Shown here piece by piece: positions 24,469-32,769 of a stretch of 62,401 nucleotides of DNA. The DNA comes from a virus: the IMG/VR virus record IMGVR_UViG_3300042894_008338, positions 1 to 62,401 of that record; one strand, given 5' to 3'. Position 1 is the first letter of the stretch; each line of letters begins with the position of its first letter. A program made the translations under genes and the position numbers. The notes beneath the pieces are model-generated. The model ran no database searches. It saw only the letters and a list, made by a program, of their open reading frames with translations, and had not been told where the DNA came from.

Positions 24469-25404
24469 ATGAAATTTTTTATTTATCCAGTAGAATCTTT
24501 TGTTGAAATAACAGGAAAAGAATGGTCGATCACACCGATGACAGATTTCTTCGACAAGTCGAAGCCTGTTATGAACAATGCATTTCATGTGATAGGTGAT
24601 TATGATTCAATTCCAACCATAAATTCTTGGTTGGAATGTGATTTTTTAATTGTGCCACTTTTGATAAGACACACTCATCGGTTTGTTGATCAATTGGAAT
24701 TACAACAAGTAATAAAAGAAATATTACCATATTATGAAAAAAACAAAGGAAAGCATATTTTCTTTATTGGATCTGACACTGATGTAGAAATCAATTTCCT
24801 TGTGTCTGAATCAATTGTTTTTTCTTTTTCTGTTAAAAAAAGCAGCAACATGTTTTGCATGGCTTATCAACCGATTGTATCACCTCCAGAGACAGTGACG
24901 CCAATAGATCTTGCTTTGTATGATTATTCATTTATGGGCTACGCATGTAATGATATTAGAAAAAAAATGGTCAAAAGGATGACTTGTACTGAAATGAAAT
25001 TTGTCATTATTAATATTAGATTTTGGCTAGAGCGTTATTTTGAAAGAGACACAAGTTCTTTGGAGTCATATTATTCTGGCTTGATGAACATGTCAAAATT
25101 TATTTTATGTCCACAAGGCTTTGGTGTTTCATCGATAAGATTATTTGAGGCAATGTCATTTGGTAGAATACCAATAGTTATTTCTGATGAGGCAAAACTA
25201 CCGTTAGAAGATGAGATAGATTATAATTTTTTGATTAGAATTGAAGAAGACAATATAGAATCAATCGAAAAAAGAATAAAAGATTACAAGCAAGAATACA
25301 ATCTTTCTGAAATGTCAGTTAAAGCTAGATCGGTTTGGGAAAATTGGTTTGCTCCGAAAAAAATAGGTAAATTTTTAATTAAAACGCTAAATAAAATATG
25401 TTAA
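24469..25404 (+). CDS. Exostosin-like (GT47-type) glycosyltransferase
   Basis: 311 residues from ATG 24469. FILCPQGFGVSSIRLFEAM and SFGRIPIVISDEAKLPLED near 214-250 are the exostosin/GT47 donor-binding signature (GT-B fold). The N-terminal half is divergent. Stop overlaps the start of the next gene by 7 bases. Transfers an unknown sugar to an unknown acceptor; one of at least six glycosyltransferases in the window. Confidence 0.75.
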   Translation: MKFFIYPVESFVEITGKEWSITPMTDFFDKSKPVMNNAFHVIGDYDSIPTINSWLECDFLIVPLLIRHTHRFVDQLELQQVIKEILPYYEKNKGKHIFFIGSDTDVEINFLVSESIVFSFSVKKSSNMFCMAYQPIVSPPETVTPIDLALYDYSFMGYACNDIRKKMVKRMTCTEMKFVIINIRFWLERYFERDTSSLESYYSGLMNMSKFILCPQGFGVSSIRLFEAMSFGRIPIVISDEAKLPLEDEIDYNFLIRIEEDNIESIEKRIKDYKQEYNLSEMSVKARSVWENWFAPKKIGKFLIKTLNKIC

Positions 25405-27329
25405 ATTCATTTTCTGATTGGCTATATTTAAAAGAAGCATTTCAAAGTTATTTTTTATTTGGACTATGCACACGTCCACTAAACGAAAACACAGATGCTA
25501 ATCCATCTAGTGGAGAAGTATGTGTTAAAACTCCAATCAGTGCTTATCTTCGTGAAATAGAATTTATCAAAGCTTTTGCTCAAACAAATGCCGACCAAAT
25601 GGCACAAGTTCTTATGTTTAGTCCACTTACTGCGAATGTAAGTTTTAGTGCTCATTGGGACAATTTCCCGATTATAATGAATATTTTAAAAACATTATTT
25701 CCTGATAAAATCTCAAAAGAAAATATCATGAAAACATCTCTTAAAAACATACCACTAGACATAAAGGGAACAGGAGATGACAGTAGAAAAACAATTTATG
25801 ACGAGTGGCCAAATGATCCTGCTGAAATACTTTCAGCAATATTCCACACTTTAAATGTTGAAGACGCAAAGGTTCTTGAGACTGTCGCTGGATGGAAATA
25901 TGATACTATTGTTCATATTTGGAACAATAGACACGAACTATATGAAAGATTAATGGCTGCTAAGAATGATGATGATGAAACATTGATTCGTATATTAGCC
26001 ATGATACCCGGAGCAGGGCCAGTTAAGGCTGGTTTTATGGCACAACTAATATTCGGTAGAATTGGTTGTATAGATACTCATAATGTTGATATATATAGAA
26101 AAGTTTTTCCAGACTTAGTCAGTGAAATAGACCCAGAACTATGGAACATTGATAAAAAATTTACAAAAAAAGATATAAAAATGGGACTGGATGTTCCAAG
26201 CAAAGCAGTAAAGCCAATAAGAGATTATCTTGGAACAATTAATAAATTAGCAAAAAGAAATATTGGTAGCCAACAATTATGGGATGTTTGGGTTGATTTC
26301 GTGGCTAATTTTTACAAAATGAATGCTTCTGTAAATAAACCCGGTGGACCTTACGCTCAAATGGGAGCGGCTCTTGACCCCAATAGTCCTGAATATGCAA
26401 TGATGCAAGGCATGAAAATCCCCAAAACCCAGAAAAACAGAAAATGGGAGGTTCCTTTGGCTGTAGGATCTCCAGAGGGAGGAGGAGCAAGTCTTACTCA
26501 CATATTAGCGGCAAAAAAACCAGAAGAAATGCTCAGACAATTACAAAGACATGTTGATCCATCTACAAAAGAACCAGAAGATTGGGCGAGATCGGTAAAT
26601 CTCAGAGGAGACTTGCCAAGAGCAGTAAAATATGGATTCACAACGGCACTTTCACCAGAAGGAATTAATACAGATAAATTCCAAGACATTATCGGACACC
26701 ATGTTCGTAGAGCCAGTGGCGTTAAAGTAGATCCACAAATTAGAAGAGAAATTGATGCTATTTATCAATTGCCAAAACCAAGAAGCTTAAAACGCAACAA
26801 AATAATTTCTTTGCCTGAATCTTACAGCGAAATAAGTCGCAAAGCGTCAAATATGGATGTAATAAAAAAATTAAAAGAAAACTTTTTAGTGAATTCTAAG
26901 ATGTCAAACATTTATCTGAACGCAACTGAAAATCCATCCATTAGAAAAGAACTTAAAAGTGATAGCTTTTTTTCTGGCTATGAGAAAATGATTACACTTA
27001 TAGGATCAGACGCAGCAACCAGCTTGGCCTTATTTGAATTTTTACATGAGCTTTCCAATGACAGGGAAGAATGTAAACTCAGAAGATTAAAGGAAATTAT
27101 TGAAAATCTTTTGACAATTTCTAAAGAATCATTCAAAAGCTCATTGGACAAAAAGATTTCTTTTAGCTCAACTCATGATGATTGGATCAAATACGCCAGA
27201 GACAATAAGTTTAAATCATTAATATATTTTTACTTGTCACAAATTTCAGATGCCCTTGTCGAAAATGAACATGCTAAAAAGATATCTGAAGATATAAAAG
27301 TTAAATTAAAAATACTTTTAGAAATTTGA
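25398..27329 (+). CDS. Tagged protein with HhH-GPD-like helix-hairpin-helix domain
   Basis: 643 residues. Tag MLNSFSDWLYLKEA at the start. Residues 199-231 (ILAMIPGAGPVKAGF then GRIGCIDTHNVDIY) match the helix-hairpin-helix plus catalytic-Asp loop of HhH-GPD DNA glycosylases (LPGVGxKTA ... xVDTHV), with D226 at the catalytic position. The C-terminal 350 residues are unmatched, basic and helical. Could be a virion-carried DNA-binding or base-excision protein; a purely structural DNA-binding use is equally possible. Overlaps the glycosyltransferase gene by 7 bases. Confidence 0.65.
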   Translation: MLNSFSDWLYLKEAFQSYFLFGLCTRPLNENTDANPSSGEVCVKTPISAYLREIEFIKAFAQTNADQMAQVLMFSPLTANVSFSAHWDNFPIIMNILKTLFPDKISKENIMKTSLKNIPLDIKGTGDDSRKTIYDEWPNDPAEILSAIFHTLNVEDAKVLETVAGWKYDTIVHIWNNRHELYERLMAAKNDDDETLIRILAMIPGAGPVKAGFMAQLIFGRIGCIDTHNVDIYRKVFPDLVSEIDPELWNIDKKFTKKDIKMGLDVPSKAVKPIRDYLGTINKLAKRNIGSQQLWDVWVDFVANFYKMNASVNKPGGPYAQMGAALDPNSPEYAMMQGMKIPKTQKNRKWEVPLAVGSPEGGGASLTHILAAKKPEEMLRQLQRHVDPSTKEPEDWARSVNLRGDLPRAVKYGFTTALSPEGINTDKFQDIIGHHVRRASGVKVDPQIRREIDAIYQLPKPRSLKRNKIISLPESYSEISRKASNMDVIKKLKENFLVNSKMSNIYLNATENPSIRKELKSDSFFSGYEKMITLIGSDAATSLALFEFLHELSNDREECKLRRLKEIIENLLTISKESFKSSLDKKISFSSTHDDWIKYARDNKFKSLIYFYLSQISDALVENEHAKKISEDIKVKLKILLEI

Positions 27330-27351
27330 GAAAAACAATCCTGATTTTTTC

Positions 27352-27380
27352 TTTACAACAATGGATTGGTTGTCTATATT
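27352..27380 (+). promoter_or_regulatory. Sigma-70-type promoter
   Basis: TTTACA (-35) and TATATT (-10) with 17-base spacing, 42 bases upstream of the start at 27423. A close match to the bacterial consensus. Confidence 0.65.
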
Positions 27381-27422
27381 AACAAGTGTGTCAACTTTTC
27401 TAATATAGGATGGAAGCAAAAA

Positions 27423-28106
27423 ATGCTCACTATGATTGTTTTACTTACATTCAGCCAAAATGGGCTGGAGTCGATGTGTCAAGCTGTTGGTTGTGGCCAT
27501 GGATCTAATTGCTCTCCAACTCGCAGCAGTTACCTAAATACACCCGCCAGTATCGTCCAGATGAGGCTTCACGCCACTAATTTAGCTCGTAACCTAAACA
27601 CGAACAGCGATATGATTGCACCAGCTATTGTGTCGAGCGATCCAACTTACCGTGTTGCAGCAGCTTTCGCTTCTGGAATGAGCTATAAGCCTAATGAGTC
27701 GTTGTATATGTTGCTTGATGATCCTGAGCCTTTGGTATCACAAGCTGCTAGGGAGGCATTAACTCATATCGCCATGGTCCAACTGAACAGGCGAGTTGAT
27801 TTTGGCCCATTCCCAAATTCAGATCCAGCGCACAGAGCCGATGCTGCTAATCTTTGGCGTATATTTTACGCAAAAAATCGCATCCCTGACAATTCTTCTG
27901 AAAAAGTGAGTCCAGATGAATCTGTTTCTCGCAAAAGAAACCCTCGTGAAAGCAGCAACAATCTTATGGAGGTCAAAGCGGTAATTCCACCGAAAAAGCC
28001 ACCTGTGCGGACAAGGCAGATTTTAGTTGAAACTGAAGATGATTCAATTCCCGGCTTCAAGATAAAAAGAATTAATACAGTAACTGTACCTGATGAAACA
28101 AACTAA
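27423..28106 (+). CDS. Exported HEAT-repeat-like protein
   Basis: 227 residues from ATG 27423 (GGATGGAAG upstream); longer frames have no ribosome site. Hydrophobic start MLTMIVLLTFSQNG looks like a signal peptide, followed by a cysteine-containing mature N-terminus (CQAVGCGHGSNC). Residues about 65-125 (DPTYRVAAAFASG, LLDDPEPLVSQAAREAL) resemble HEAT-type helical repeats. Pro/Lys-rich C-terminus. Single-gene unit with its own promoter and a strong terminator. Composition is richer in GC and reminiscent of planctomycete proteins, so possibly host-derived. Confidence 0.7.
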   Translation: MLTMIVLLTFSQNGLESMCQAVGCGHGSNCSPTRSSYLNTPASIVQMRLHATNLARNLNTNSDMIAPAIVSSDPTYRVAAAFASGMSYKPNESLYMLLDDPEPLVSQAAREALTHIAMVQLNRRVDFGPFPNSDPAHRADAANLWRIFYAKNRIPDNSSEKVSPDESVSRKRNPRESSNNLMEVKAVIPPKKPPVRTRQILVETEDDSIPGFKIKRINTVTVPDETN

Positions 28107-28124
28107 TTAATTTGAAAACCCATT

Positions 28125-28166
28125 AAATTTTAAAGCCTCGTCATTTATGGCGAGGCTTTAAAATTT
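28125..28166. terminator. Strong bidirectional terminator
   Basis: Perfect 16-bp stem AAATTTTAAAGCCTCG / CGAGGCTTTAAAATTT with a 10-base loop. Serves the rightward gene ending at 28106 and probably the small leftward gene 28172-28267, with AT-rich outer pairs acting as A/T tracts. Confidence 0.88.
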
Positions 28167-28171
28167 GATTT

Positions 28172-28267
28172 CTATGTTTCTGTTAGATCGTACCAAACTT
28201 TAACAATTATAAAAACAGTGATCATTATAAAACCCATTATCAACGCCAACACACCAGCTTCACTCAT
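28172..28267 (-). CDS. 31-residue single-span membrane peptide
   Basis: ATG 28267 with AGAGGT seven bases upstream; 31 residues beginning MSEAGVLALIMGFIMITVF and ending in a short charged tail. One membrane span covers most of the peptide. Sits against the strong terminator at 28125-28166 and between two clearly separate genes. Too short for routine gene calling but start signal, stop and topology agree. Confidence 0.6.
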   Translation of the reverse strand: MSEAGVLALIMGFIMITVFIIVKVWYDLTET

Positions 28268-28388
28268 TGTCAAACCTCTAAGATTACTTCATGTTTCTAA
28301 AATTGATTGTAACTTACAAAAAATGAAAATCACTATTGTTTTTTCATTTTTTTAAGTTATTGTATGTTTTAATCAAGGGGGAAAGACC

Positions 28389-28646
28389 ATGTACGAAGAG
28401 ATTAAAATTCAACTTGCTGATGAGAATCCTGATGCTCTTTTTGCTGATGGATTTGAGGAAGCTTTGATTGGTGTTGCCAGAAGATGTAGCCAACCTTCTC
28501 TAGCAATTTATGATCGTGAAAAATGTATTAAAATACTTGCCAAAGATATGAGTTATGAAGAAGCAGAAGAATATTTTGAATTCAATGTAAGCGGTGCTTG
28601 GATGGGTCCAAATACACCGCTATTTCTTTATCGCATCACAGAATAA
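28389..28646 (+). CDS. Conserved small phage protein
   Basis: 85 residues, strong ribosome site GGGGAAAG before ATG 28389. LFADGFEEALIGVARRC, YDREKCIKILAKDMSYEEA and EYFEFNVSGAWMGPNTP are a pattern I know from many phage genomes and a few bacteria. No biochemical function is known to me. Convergent with the small membrane protein that follows, stops touching. Confidence 0.75.
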   Translation: MYEEIKIQLADENPDALFADGFEEALIGVARRCSQPSLAIYDREKCIKILAKDMSYEEAEEYFEFNVSGAWMGPNTPLFLYRITE

Positions 28647-28814
28647 TCATTTTTTCCTAATCATTCTTTTTAATAGGTGAATATAAAATTCATGAACTTC
28701 TCGGATCATGTAATCATGATTATCATCAGTGATTATTTTGATTAATAAAAAAATTAACACTAAAAAACAAACATGAACAGCAATAATATTAATGATTAAT
28801 AGATAAATCCACAT
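28647..28814 (-). CDS. Small membrane protein
   Basis: 55 residues from ATG 28814, chosen for AAGGAGG directly upstream. One long hydrophobic stretch (about 2-28, WIYLLIINIIAVHVCFLVLI) and a charged helical tail. A CAATAAATA late-like motif lies 24 bases upstream. Not recognised. Confidence 0.6.
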   Translation of the reverse strand: MWIYLLIINIIAVHVCFLVLIFLLIKIITDDNHDYMIREVHEFYIHLLKRMIRKK

Positions 28815-28838
28815 AAGCCTCCTTACTTGATGTGACAA

Positions 28839-28850
28839 GTATATTTATTG
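28839..28850 (-). promoter_or_regulatory. T4-late-like promoter motif
   Basis: CAATAAATATAC on the leftward strand, 24 bases upstream of the start at 28814. Confidence 0.35.
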
Positions 28851-28919
28851 ATTTGAAGATTAAAAAATTGACTGATCAATAATTTTGTGTTACAATTTTG
28901 TTTTAATTGAGGCATCGCA

Positions 28920-29129
28920 ATGAGAAGAAAAATAATTTTCTTGTATCCCGGTCACATAACCAAAGGTCTTAACGGAAGAATTTTATGGCATCCAAGATTG
29001 CCAGAATTTGATTTAAAACAAAATGATTGGCCATCAACAGGTTCGGTTGAAATAACAAGTTGTATTCACGATCCTTGGCCATTTGGAGAAGGTGGCAAAG
29101 AATTCATAATGGAAGTGGAAACGCAATAA
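28920..29129 (+). CDS. Small hypothetical protein
   Basis: 69 residues, GAGG eight bases before ATG 28920. Contains two W-P turns (NDWPSTGS and DPWPFGEGG). No family recognised. Convergent with the HNH-like gene. Confidence 0.5.
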   Translation: MRRKIIFLYPGHITKGLNGRILWHPRLPEFDLKQNDWPSTGSVEITSCIHDPWPFGEGGKEFIMEVETQ

Positions 29130-29145
29130 ATCACAAAAGATATTT

Positions 29146-29550
29146 TTAAAATAACTTATTGAATCCATCCATGTCTGGATTAATTCCTTTATTTTTCAAA
29201 GCAACAATTATCTTGGCAAATTTGGAAGCTTCGCAACTTCCTCTTGCCAAATTTGCGAAACGAGTGCAAATGACAATGTTTTCATATGTATATTCTTGTA
29301 GATTATCAATTCTATCGACACTAGGAGCCATAGGGAACCAAGACTTAAATATCCAATTTGGATCAATTGGCACACCTAGCCAGAAACACTTATTTTTTTG
29401 TTCAGCGAATTTTTTCTGTAAGTCCTGCCAAGTTATAGATATTTTATGCAATGAATTTCTTTCCTCATTGCCATGTAAAGCAGCATAGGCCAAGCCGACA
29501 CGACCAGATATTTTTACGTTTGAAATAAGTTTCTTCCATGGATTTTTCAT
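29146..29550 (-). CDS. HNH-like endonuclease
   Basis: 134 residues. The block LQKKFAEQKNKCFWLGVPI, then PSVDRIDNLQEYTYENIVIC and N-L-A-R-G follows small phage HNH nucleases in which S-x-D-R-I-D-N-x-x-G-Y-T precedes N-V; the usual first His is not evident and Gly in the G-Y-T turn is Glu here, so activity is uncertain. Such proteins home into phage genomes or nick DNA. Stand-alone gene. Confidence 0.6.
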   Translation of the reverse strand: MKNPWKKLISNVKISGRVGLAYAALHGNEERNSLHKISITWQDLQKKFAEQKNKCFWLGVPIDPNWIFKSWFPMAPSVDRIDNLQEYTYENIVICTRFANLARGSCEASKFAKIIVALKNKGINPDMDGFNKLF

Positions 29551-29625
29551 AATTTTTATATTATAGTTAATCCAAAAATTAATTCTGGCGGCACTTTATT
29601 GAAGTAATTTGCTTCTAAAAAATCT

Positions 29626-30717
29626 ATGCAATTGACGTTTGGCAAAATGAATTTAAGTCTTTTACCTGTTCAAATCATATATAATGATATGAGAAATTTC
29701 AGGTTAATTGTTTTGGCCACTATTTCTCTGCTCTTCGTGGCAGACGTAATTCTTTTATATAAAAAAAATATATTGCAAAAATTTGCCATAAGTGTGGTTA
29801 AACACGAAACTAAAGATTATGTTAAAAATAAAATAGAAAAAATTACAAACAAAATTATTGATAAATATTTGCCAAAAAAAGTTTCAGATAAATCTTTTCA
29901 AGTAAGCAATGTGGCCTTAAATTATAAAAAACAAAGTGATATAATTGACCAGCTTGAGAAGTGGAACAAAGAAGCACCAGATTTCACTGACATTGCAACA
30001 TATGGTAAAACTGCCAATGGAACAGAATGTCATTATTTTAGGATAGGAACAAAAGACAAACCAAAGGTTCTTATCAACGCAGGTTTATATGGTGATGAAG
30101 AGTATGCGATACTTGCTACGATGCACACAATAGAAAAGCTTTTGAATGGTTATGGAAAAAACGATGACATAACATGGATTCTTAATAATCGTGATATTTA
30201 TTTCATTCCAACAATGTCGCCAGATACATATTTGAAATCTGACAAGATTGAGGGTTACAATCCTTCGATTAGTTTCCCTTACCCTAAAAGACCCAACAAT
30301 CCTTCTCCTTCACCAATTAAGCTTGTAATGTGTCTAATGAATCACATGAAGTTCAAAGCTGTTATGAACATGCACACATTTGGAGAATCAATTTATGCTC
30401 CTGAGATTTGTCAAAAAGAAGATGGCGACAAGATAAATAATCTTATTGCTAAGATGATTGGGATAAATGGTTATAAAACTGAAAGACTTGAAAATGCTCA
30501 AGGTTCTGGAACAGATGTTGACTGGTTCTATTCTGCTGGATCAGCAAGTATCAAGATGATGTGGGGCAAGAAAAGCCGCCAATTTGTCGAATACACAGAA
30601 GTTGGACCATCTGTAGAAAAAAGCTTGCCTGCTATTGTTTTATTCATCAAAGAGGCAGCAGATTTAAACTTGTGTCCAACACCTCTTCATACAGTTTATT
30701 ATTACGAAGCCGAATGA
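29626..30717 (+). CDS. M14 zinc carboxypeptidase-like protein, membrane anchored
   Basis: 363 residues if read from ATG 29626; ATG 29689 (MRNFRLIVL) is an alternative start just before the membrane span (about 26-46). The peptidase-like domain runs from about 95: LINAGLYGDEEYA (149-161) holds the H-x-x-E metal site but with Tyr155 in place of His, E158 kept; MNMHTFGESIYAP keeps the third ligand H250; EYTEVGPSVEKS is near the catalytic Glu. The His-to-Tyr change could abolish zinc binding or reflect an unusual site. Membrane-tethered, likely facing the periplasm; may act on peptidoglycan peptides. Confidence 0.65.
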   Translation: MQLTFGKMNLSLLPVQIIYNDMRNFRLIVLATISLLFVADVILLYKKNILQKFAISVVKHETKDYVKNKIEKITNKIIDKYLPKKVSDKSFQVSNVALNYKKQSDIIDQLEKWNKEAPDFTDIATYGKTANGTECHYFRIGTKDKPKVLINAGLYGDEEYAILATMHTIEKLLNGYGKNDDITWILNNRDIYFIPTMSPDTYLKSDKIEGYNPSISFPYPKRPNNPSPSPIKLVMCLMNHMKFKAVMNMHTFGESIYAPEICQKEDGDKINNLIAKMIGINGYKTERLENAQGSGTDVDWFYSAGSASIKMMWGKKSRQFVEYTEVGPSVEKSLPAIVLFIKEAADLNLCPTPLHTVYYYEAE

Positions 30718-30718
30718 T

Positions 30719-31135
30719 TTACTTAAGATTCTTAAGCTTATAAATTAGATGATAAACTTCGGTAGAAATTTCATCTAATTGATTATGAATAAATGTATCT
30801 TTTTTATCAATCGTGTTATGAAAGCCTTCTACAAATTTAGCGAATGATTCAAAATAAGATATTACATCCTGATTGGCTGGCACAGAATTCATTTTGAATG
30901 AAACAAGTCCATATTTCCCAGAATATGTTTCAAAAATTGTGTCGGCAAGATCAACAATTGATTCATAAAAGCCGCCGAGTGCTTTGTGCTGGCTATAAGA
31001 CTTTGATTGCAAATGTGCATAATGAGCAAAATCACGAGATTCAAAGAGTTTGCTGAAAAGAATTGATATTGATTTTTCACCCGATGATGCTGCTTCGTTA
31101 TATCCGATAGGTGGCATCAGGTTGTTATTGCTCAT
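30719..31135 (-). CDS. Conserved phage helical protein (DUF5856-like)
   Basis: 138 residues from ATG 31135 (GGAG eight bases upstream). LFESRDFAHYAHLQSKSYSQHKALGGFYE, here in part as AHLQSKSYSQHKALGGFYE, and VDLADTIFETYSGKYG match a four-helix family frequent in T4-like and other large phages and reminiscent of ferritin/Dps folds; His and Glu residues could bind metal but this is unproven. A CTAAATAATTTAG late-like motif lies 20 bases upstream. Convergent with the peptidase-like gene. Confidence 0.72.
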   Translation of the reverse strand: MSNNNLMPPIGYNEAASSGEKSISILFSKLFESRDFAHYAHLQSKSYSQHKALGGFYESIVDLADTIFETYSGKYGLVSFKMNSVPANQDVISYFESFAKFVEGFHNTIDKKDTFIHNQLDEISTEVYHLIYKLKNLK

Positions 31136-31155
31136 TTTTTTCTCCATTTTTGAAT

Positions 31156-31168
31156 CTAAATTATTTAG
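31156..31168 (-). promoter_or_regulatory. T4-late-like promoter motif
   Basis: CTAAATAATTTAG on the leftward strand, 20 bases upstream of the start at 31135; also nearly palindromic. Confidence 0.4.
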
Positions 31169-31334
31169 GTAAATTGTGTGAGTTTTTCTTGCGATTTGGC
31201 TTAATTTTTTTAATATTGGTTGTAATTCCCATTTTATTCAATTTACAGCAAACATCGAAAATAGCCTCAAGATACAAATTTACTTCCTCGAAATTTTTTG
31301 ATGATAAGTCCAAATGAAATTTATTATACTTAAT
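31161..31334 (-). CDS. Small protein with possible ATT start
   Basis: 57 codons if initiated at ATT 31334, which is six bases after a near-perfect AAGGAGGTGG ribosome site; the same frame has a GTG at 31361 but that start has no ribosome site and would place the site inside the gene. Peptide is basic, with KYNKFHLDLSSKNFEEVNLY at the start and a KKIKPNRKK tail. No family recognised. Confidence 0.45.
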   Translation of the reverse strand: MKYNKFHLDLSSKNFEEVNLYLEAIFDVCCKLNKMGITTNIKKIKPNRKKNSHNLPK

Positions 31335-31398
31335 CGTCCACCTCCTTAAATTTAGGCCCACTTGTTAGGCATAGATACTATTTACTATTTTATGAAAA

Positions 31399-31436
31399 TT
31401 ATTCAATTAAAAATGTCGTGATTTTCTATTGAATAA
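31399..31436. repeat. Inverted repeat upstream of a rightward gene
   Basis: TTATTCAAT and ATTGAATAA (9-bp perfect arms) separated by 20 bases, ending 14 bases before the start at 31451. Possible operator or hairpin leader. Confidence 0.35.
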
Positions 31437-31450
31437 TATATAATATAAAC

Positions 31451-32143
31451 ATGGAAAGAGTAAGCATTATTGAAGGCAAGATTCCTGTAATCATTGTAGC
31501 CCCACATGGCTATAGTGGAGACGATGAAAATACTGACATAATGGCTGATCATATTGCCAAGTCAATTGATGCCTATGCAGTTATTAATAAAGGATGGGAA
31601 AGAAGCGAAACCGTTGACTTCATGAGAGACAAGGCCGACTGCAATAATGTCTACCATTGTTTAGAAGATGTTGTCCGTGAAGAATTTCTAGACCCAATCA
31701 TTCGCTTTAAAAATAAAATACTGAAAACAAATCCAATTGTCTACATCTTTTATTTACATGGAATGAGCAATCGCCACAGGAAAATAGCCCAAGATCCTCT
31801 TCTCGATGTTGTTGTCGGCTATGGCGCAGGAAAGCCAAATAGTTTATCTTGTGATATTTGGCAAAAGAACCTTTTTTTAAATTATTTAAATTTAAATGGA
31901 ATCACATCGTATGAAGGAAAAGCTGGTGGTCAGATGAGTGGTTGGTCTAAAAATAACTTAAATCAATATTTTCGCAAATGGGATTATGATCCAAATGTCT
32001 CATCGATGCAAATAGAAGTTATTTATGAATTAAGACAAGATAAAGACTTAGCAATAATTACTGCTGATTATATGGCCACAGTAATAAACGACACAAGTGT
32101 TGCAAGTGGTTATACAGGAAATGATGCTTTTAAATTATACTAA
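31451..32143 (+). CDS. N-formylglutamate amidohydrolase-like protein
   Basis: 230 residues. PVIIVAPHGYSGDDENTD (12-29) resembles the first metal/substrate block of the FGase family (H-G-G-x-x-x-D), and YIFYLHGMSN about residue 100 and SMQIEVIYELR near 195 fit the later LHG and E-rich blocks. The family hydrolyses N-acyl amino acids; some members act on other amides. No histidine-utilisation genes are near, so the substrate is open. Convergent with the next gene with a 4-base overlap. Confidence 0.6.
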   Translation: MERVSIIEGKIPVIIVAPHGYSGDDENTDIMADHIAKSIDAYAVINKGWERSETVDFMRDKADCNNVYHCLEDVVREEFLDPIIRFKNKILKTNPIVYIFYLHGMSNRHRKIAQDPLLDVVVGYGAGKPNSLSCDIWQKNLFLNYLNLNGITSYEGKAGGQMSGWSKNNLNQYFRKWDYDPNVSSMQIEVIYELRQDKDLAIITADYMATVINDTSVASGYTGNDAFKLY

Positions 32144-32727
32144 TTGGGCCTAACAAACTTTTTCAAATATTCCTTGTCATCTTCTGTGAGTTCAATATAT
32201 TTGGGCATTCTATCAAGAGTCCAATCACGATTGAAGAAAATAAAGTCACTTGCATCAGCACCTTTCATAATCATTGAAAAGTTTTCATTCAATAACAATC
32301 CCATCAGACCAATTTTAGAAGAATTAACATTTAATTTTGCATTAATTGCATCCAATGAAGATTTGTTTTCTAATTTAAATTTATCTATATCGCTTTTCAA
32401 TTTAACAAGTTCAGGGTCAAAGGTTTCTTCTTTTACGACTGAAACAGATTGTTTAGTTTGAAAACTGGAAAAAATCCAATTTTTAAAATGATTACCAGTT
32501 TTATTATCATAAACTAAAATTGTAGCCAAGCCAATTATTACAAGAAGCACAAAAAAAACAAAAGTGCTACTGTCTTTATTTTCTGTGACGGGAACGATAA
32601 CGGGAGAAGGGACTTCAATTTTATTTTTTTGTTGTGGAACTGAATCAACATATTTTTCTGATGCTGATTTTTCTTCAGTTTCTTCAAATTGTTTTCTTAA
32701 TTCATTTTCCCAATCTTCTAGTGCCAT
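32140..32727 (-). CDS. Single-span membrane protein with coiled coil
   Basis: 195 residues, GAGGAGACAA before ATG 32727. Acidic cytoplasmic N-terminus (MALEDWENELRKQFEETEE), membrane span at about 56-73 (TFVFFVLLVIIGLATILV), then a predicted coiled coil (105-150) and a charged C-terminus. A GATAAATAAT late-like motif lies 23 bases upstream. Not recognised. Confidence 0.62.
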   Translation of the reverse strand: MALEDWENELRKQFEETEEKSASEKYVDSVPQQKNKIEVPSPVIVPVTENKDSSTFVFFVLLVIIGLATILVYDNKTGNHFKNWIFSSFQTKQSVSVVKEETFDPELVKLKSDIDKFKLENKSSLDAINAKLNVNSSKIGLMGLLLNENFSMIMKGADASDFIFFNRDWTLDRMPKYIELTEDDKEYLKKFVRPN

Positions 32728-32750
32728 TTGTCTCCTCTGTTCTACTTTAT

Positions 32751-32760
32751 ATTATTTATC
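32751..32760 (-). promoter_or_regulatory. T4-late-like promoter motif
   Basis: GATAAATAAT on the leftward strand, 23 bases upstream of the start at 32727. Confidence 0.35.
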
Positions 32761-32769
32761 ATTATTTTT

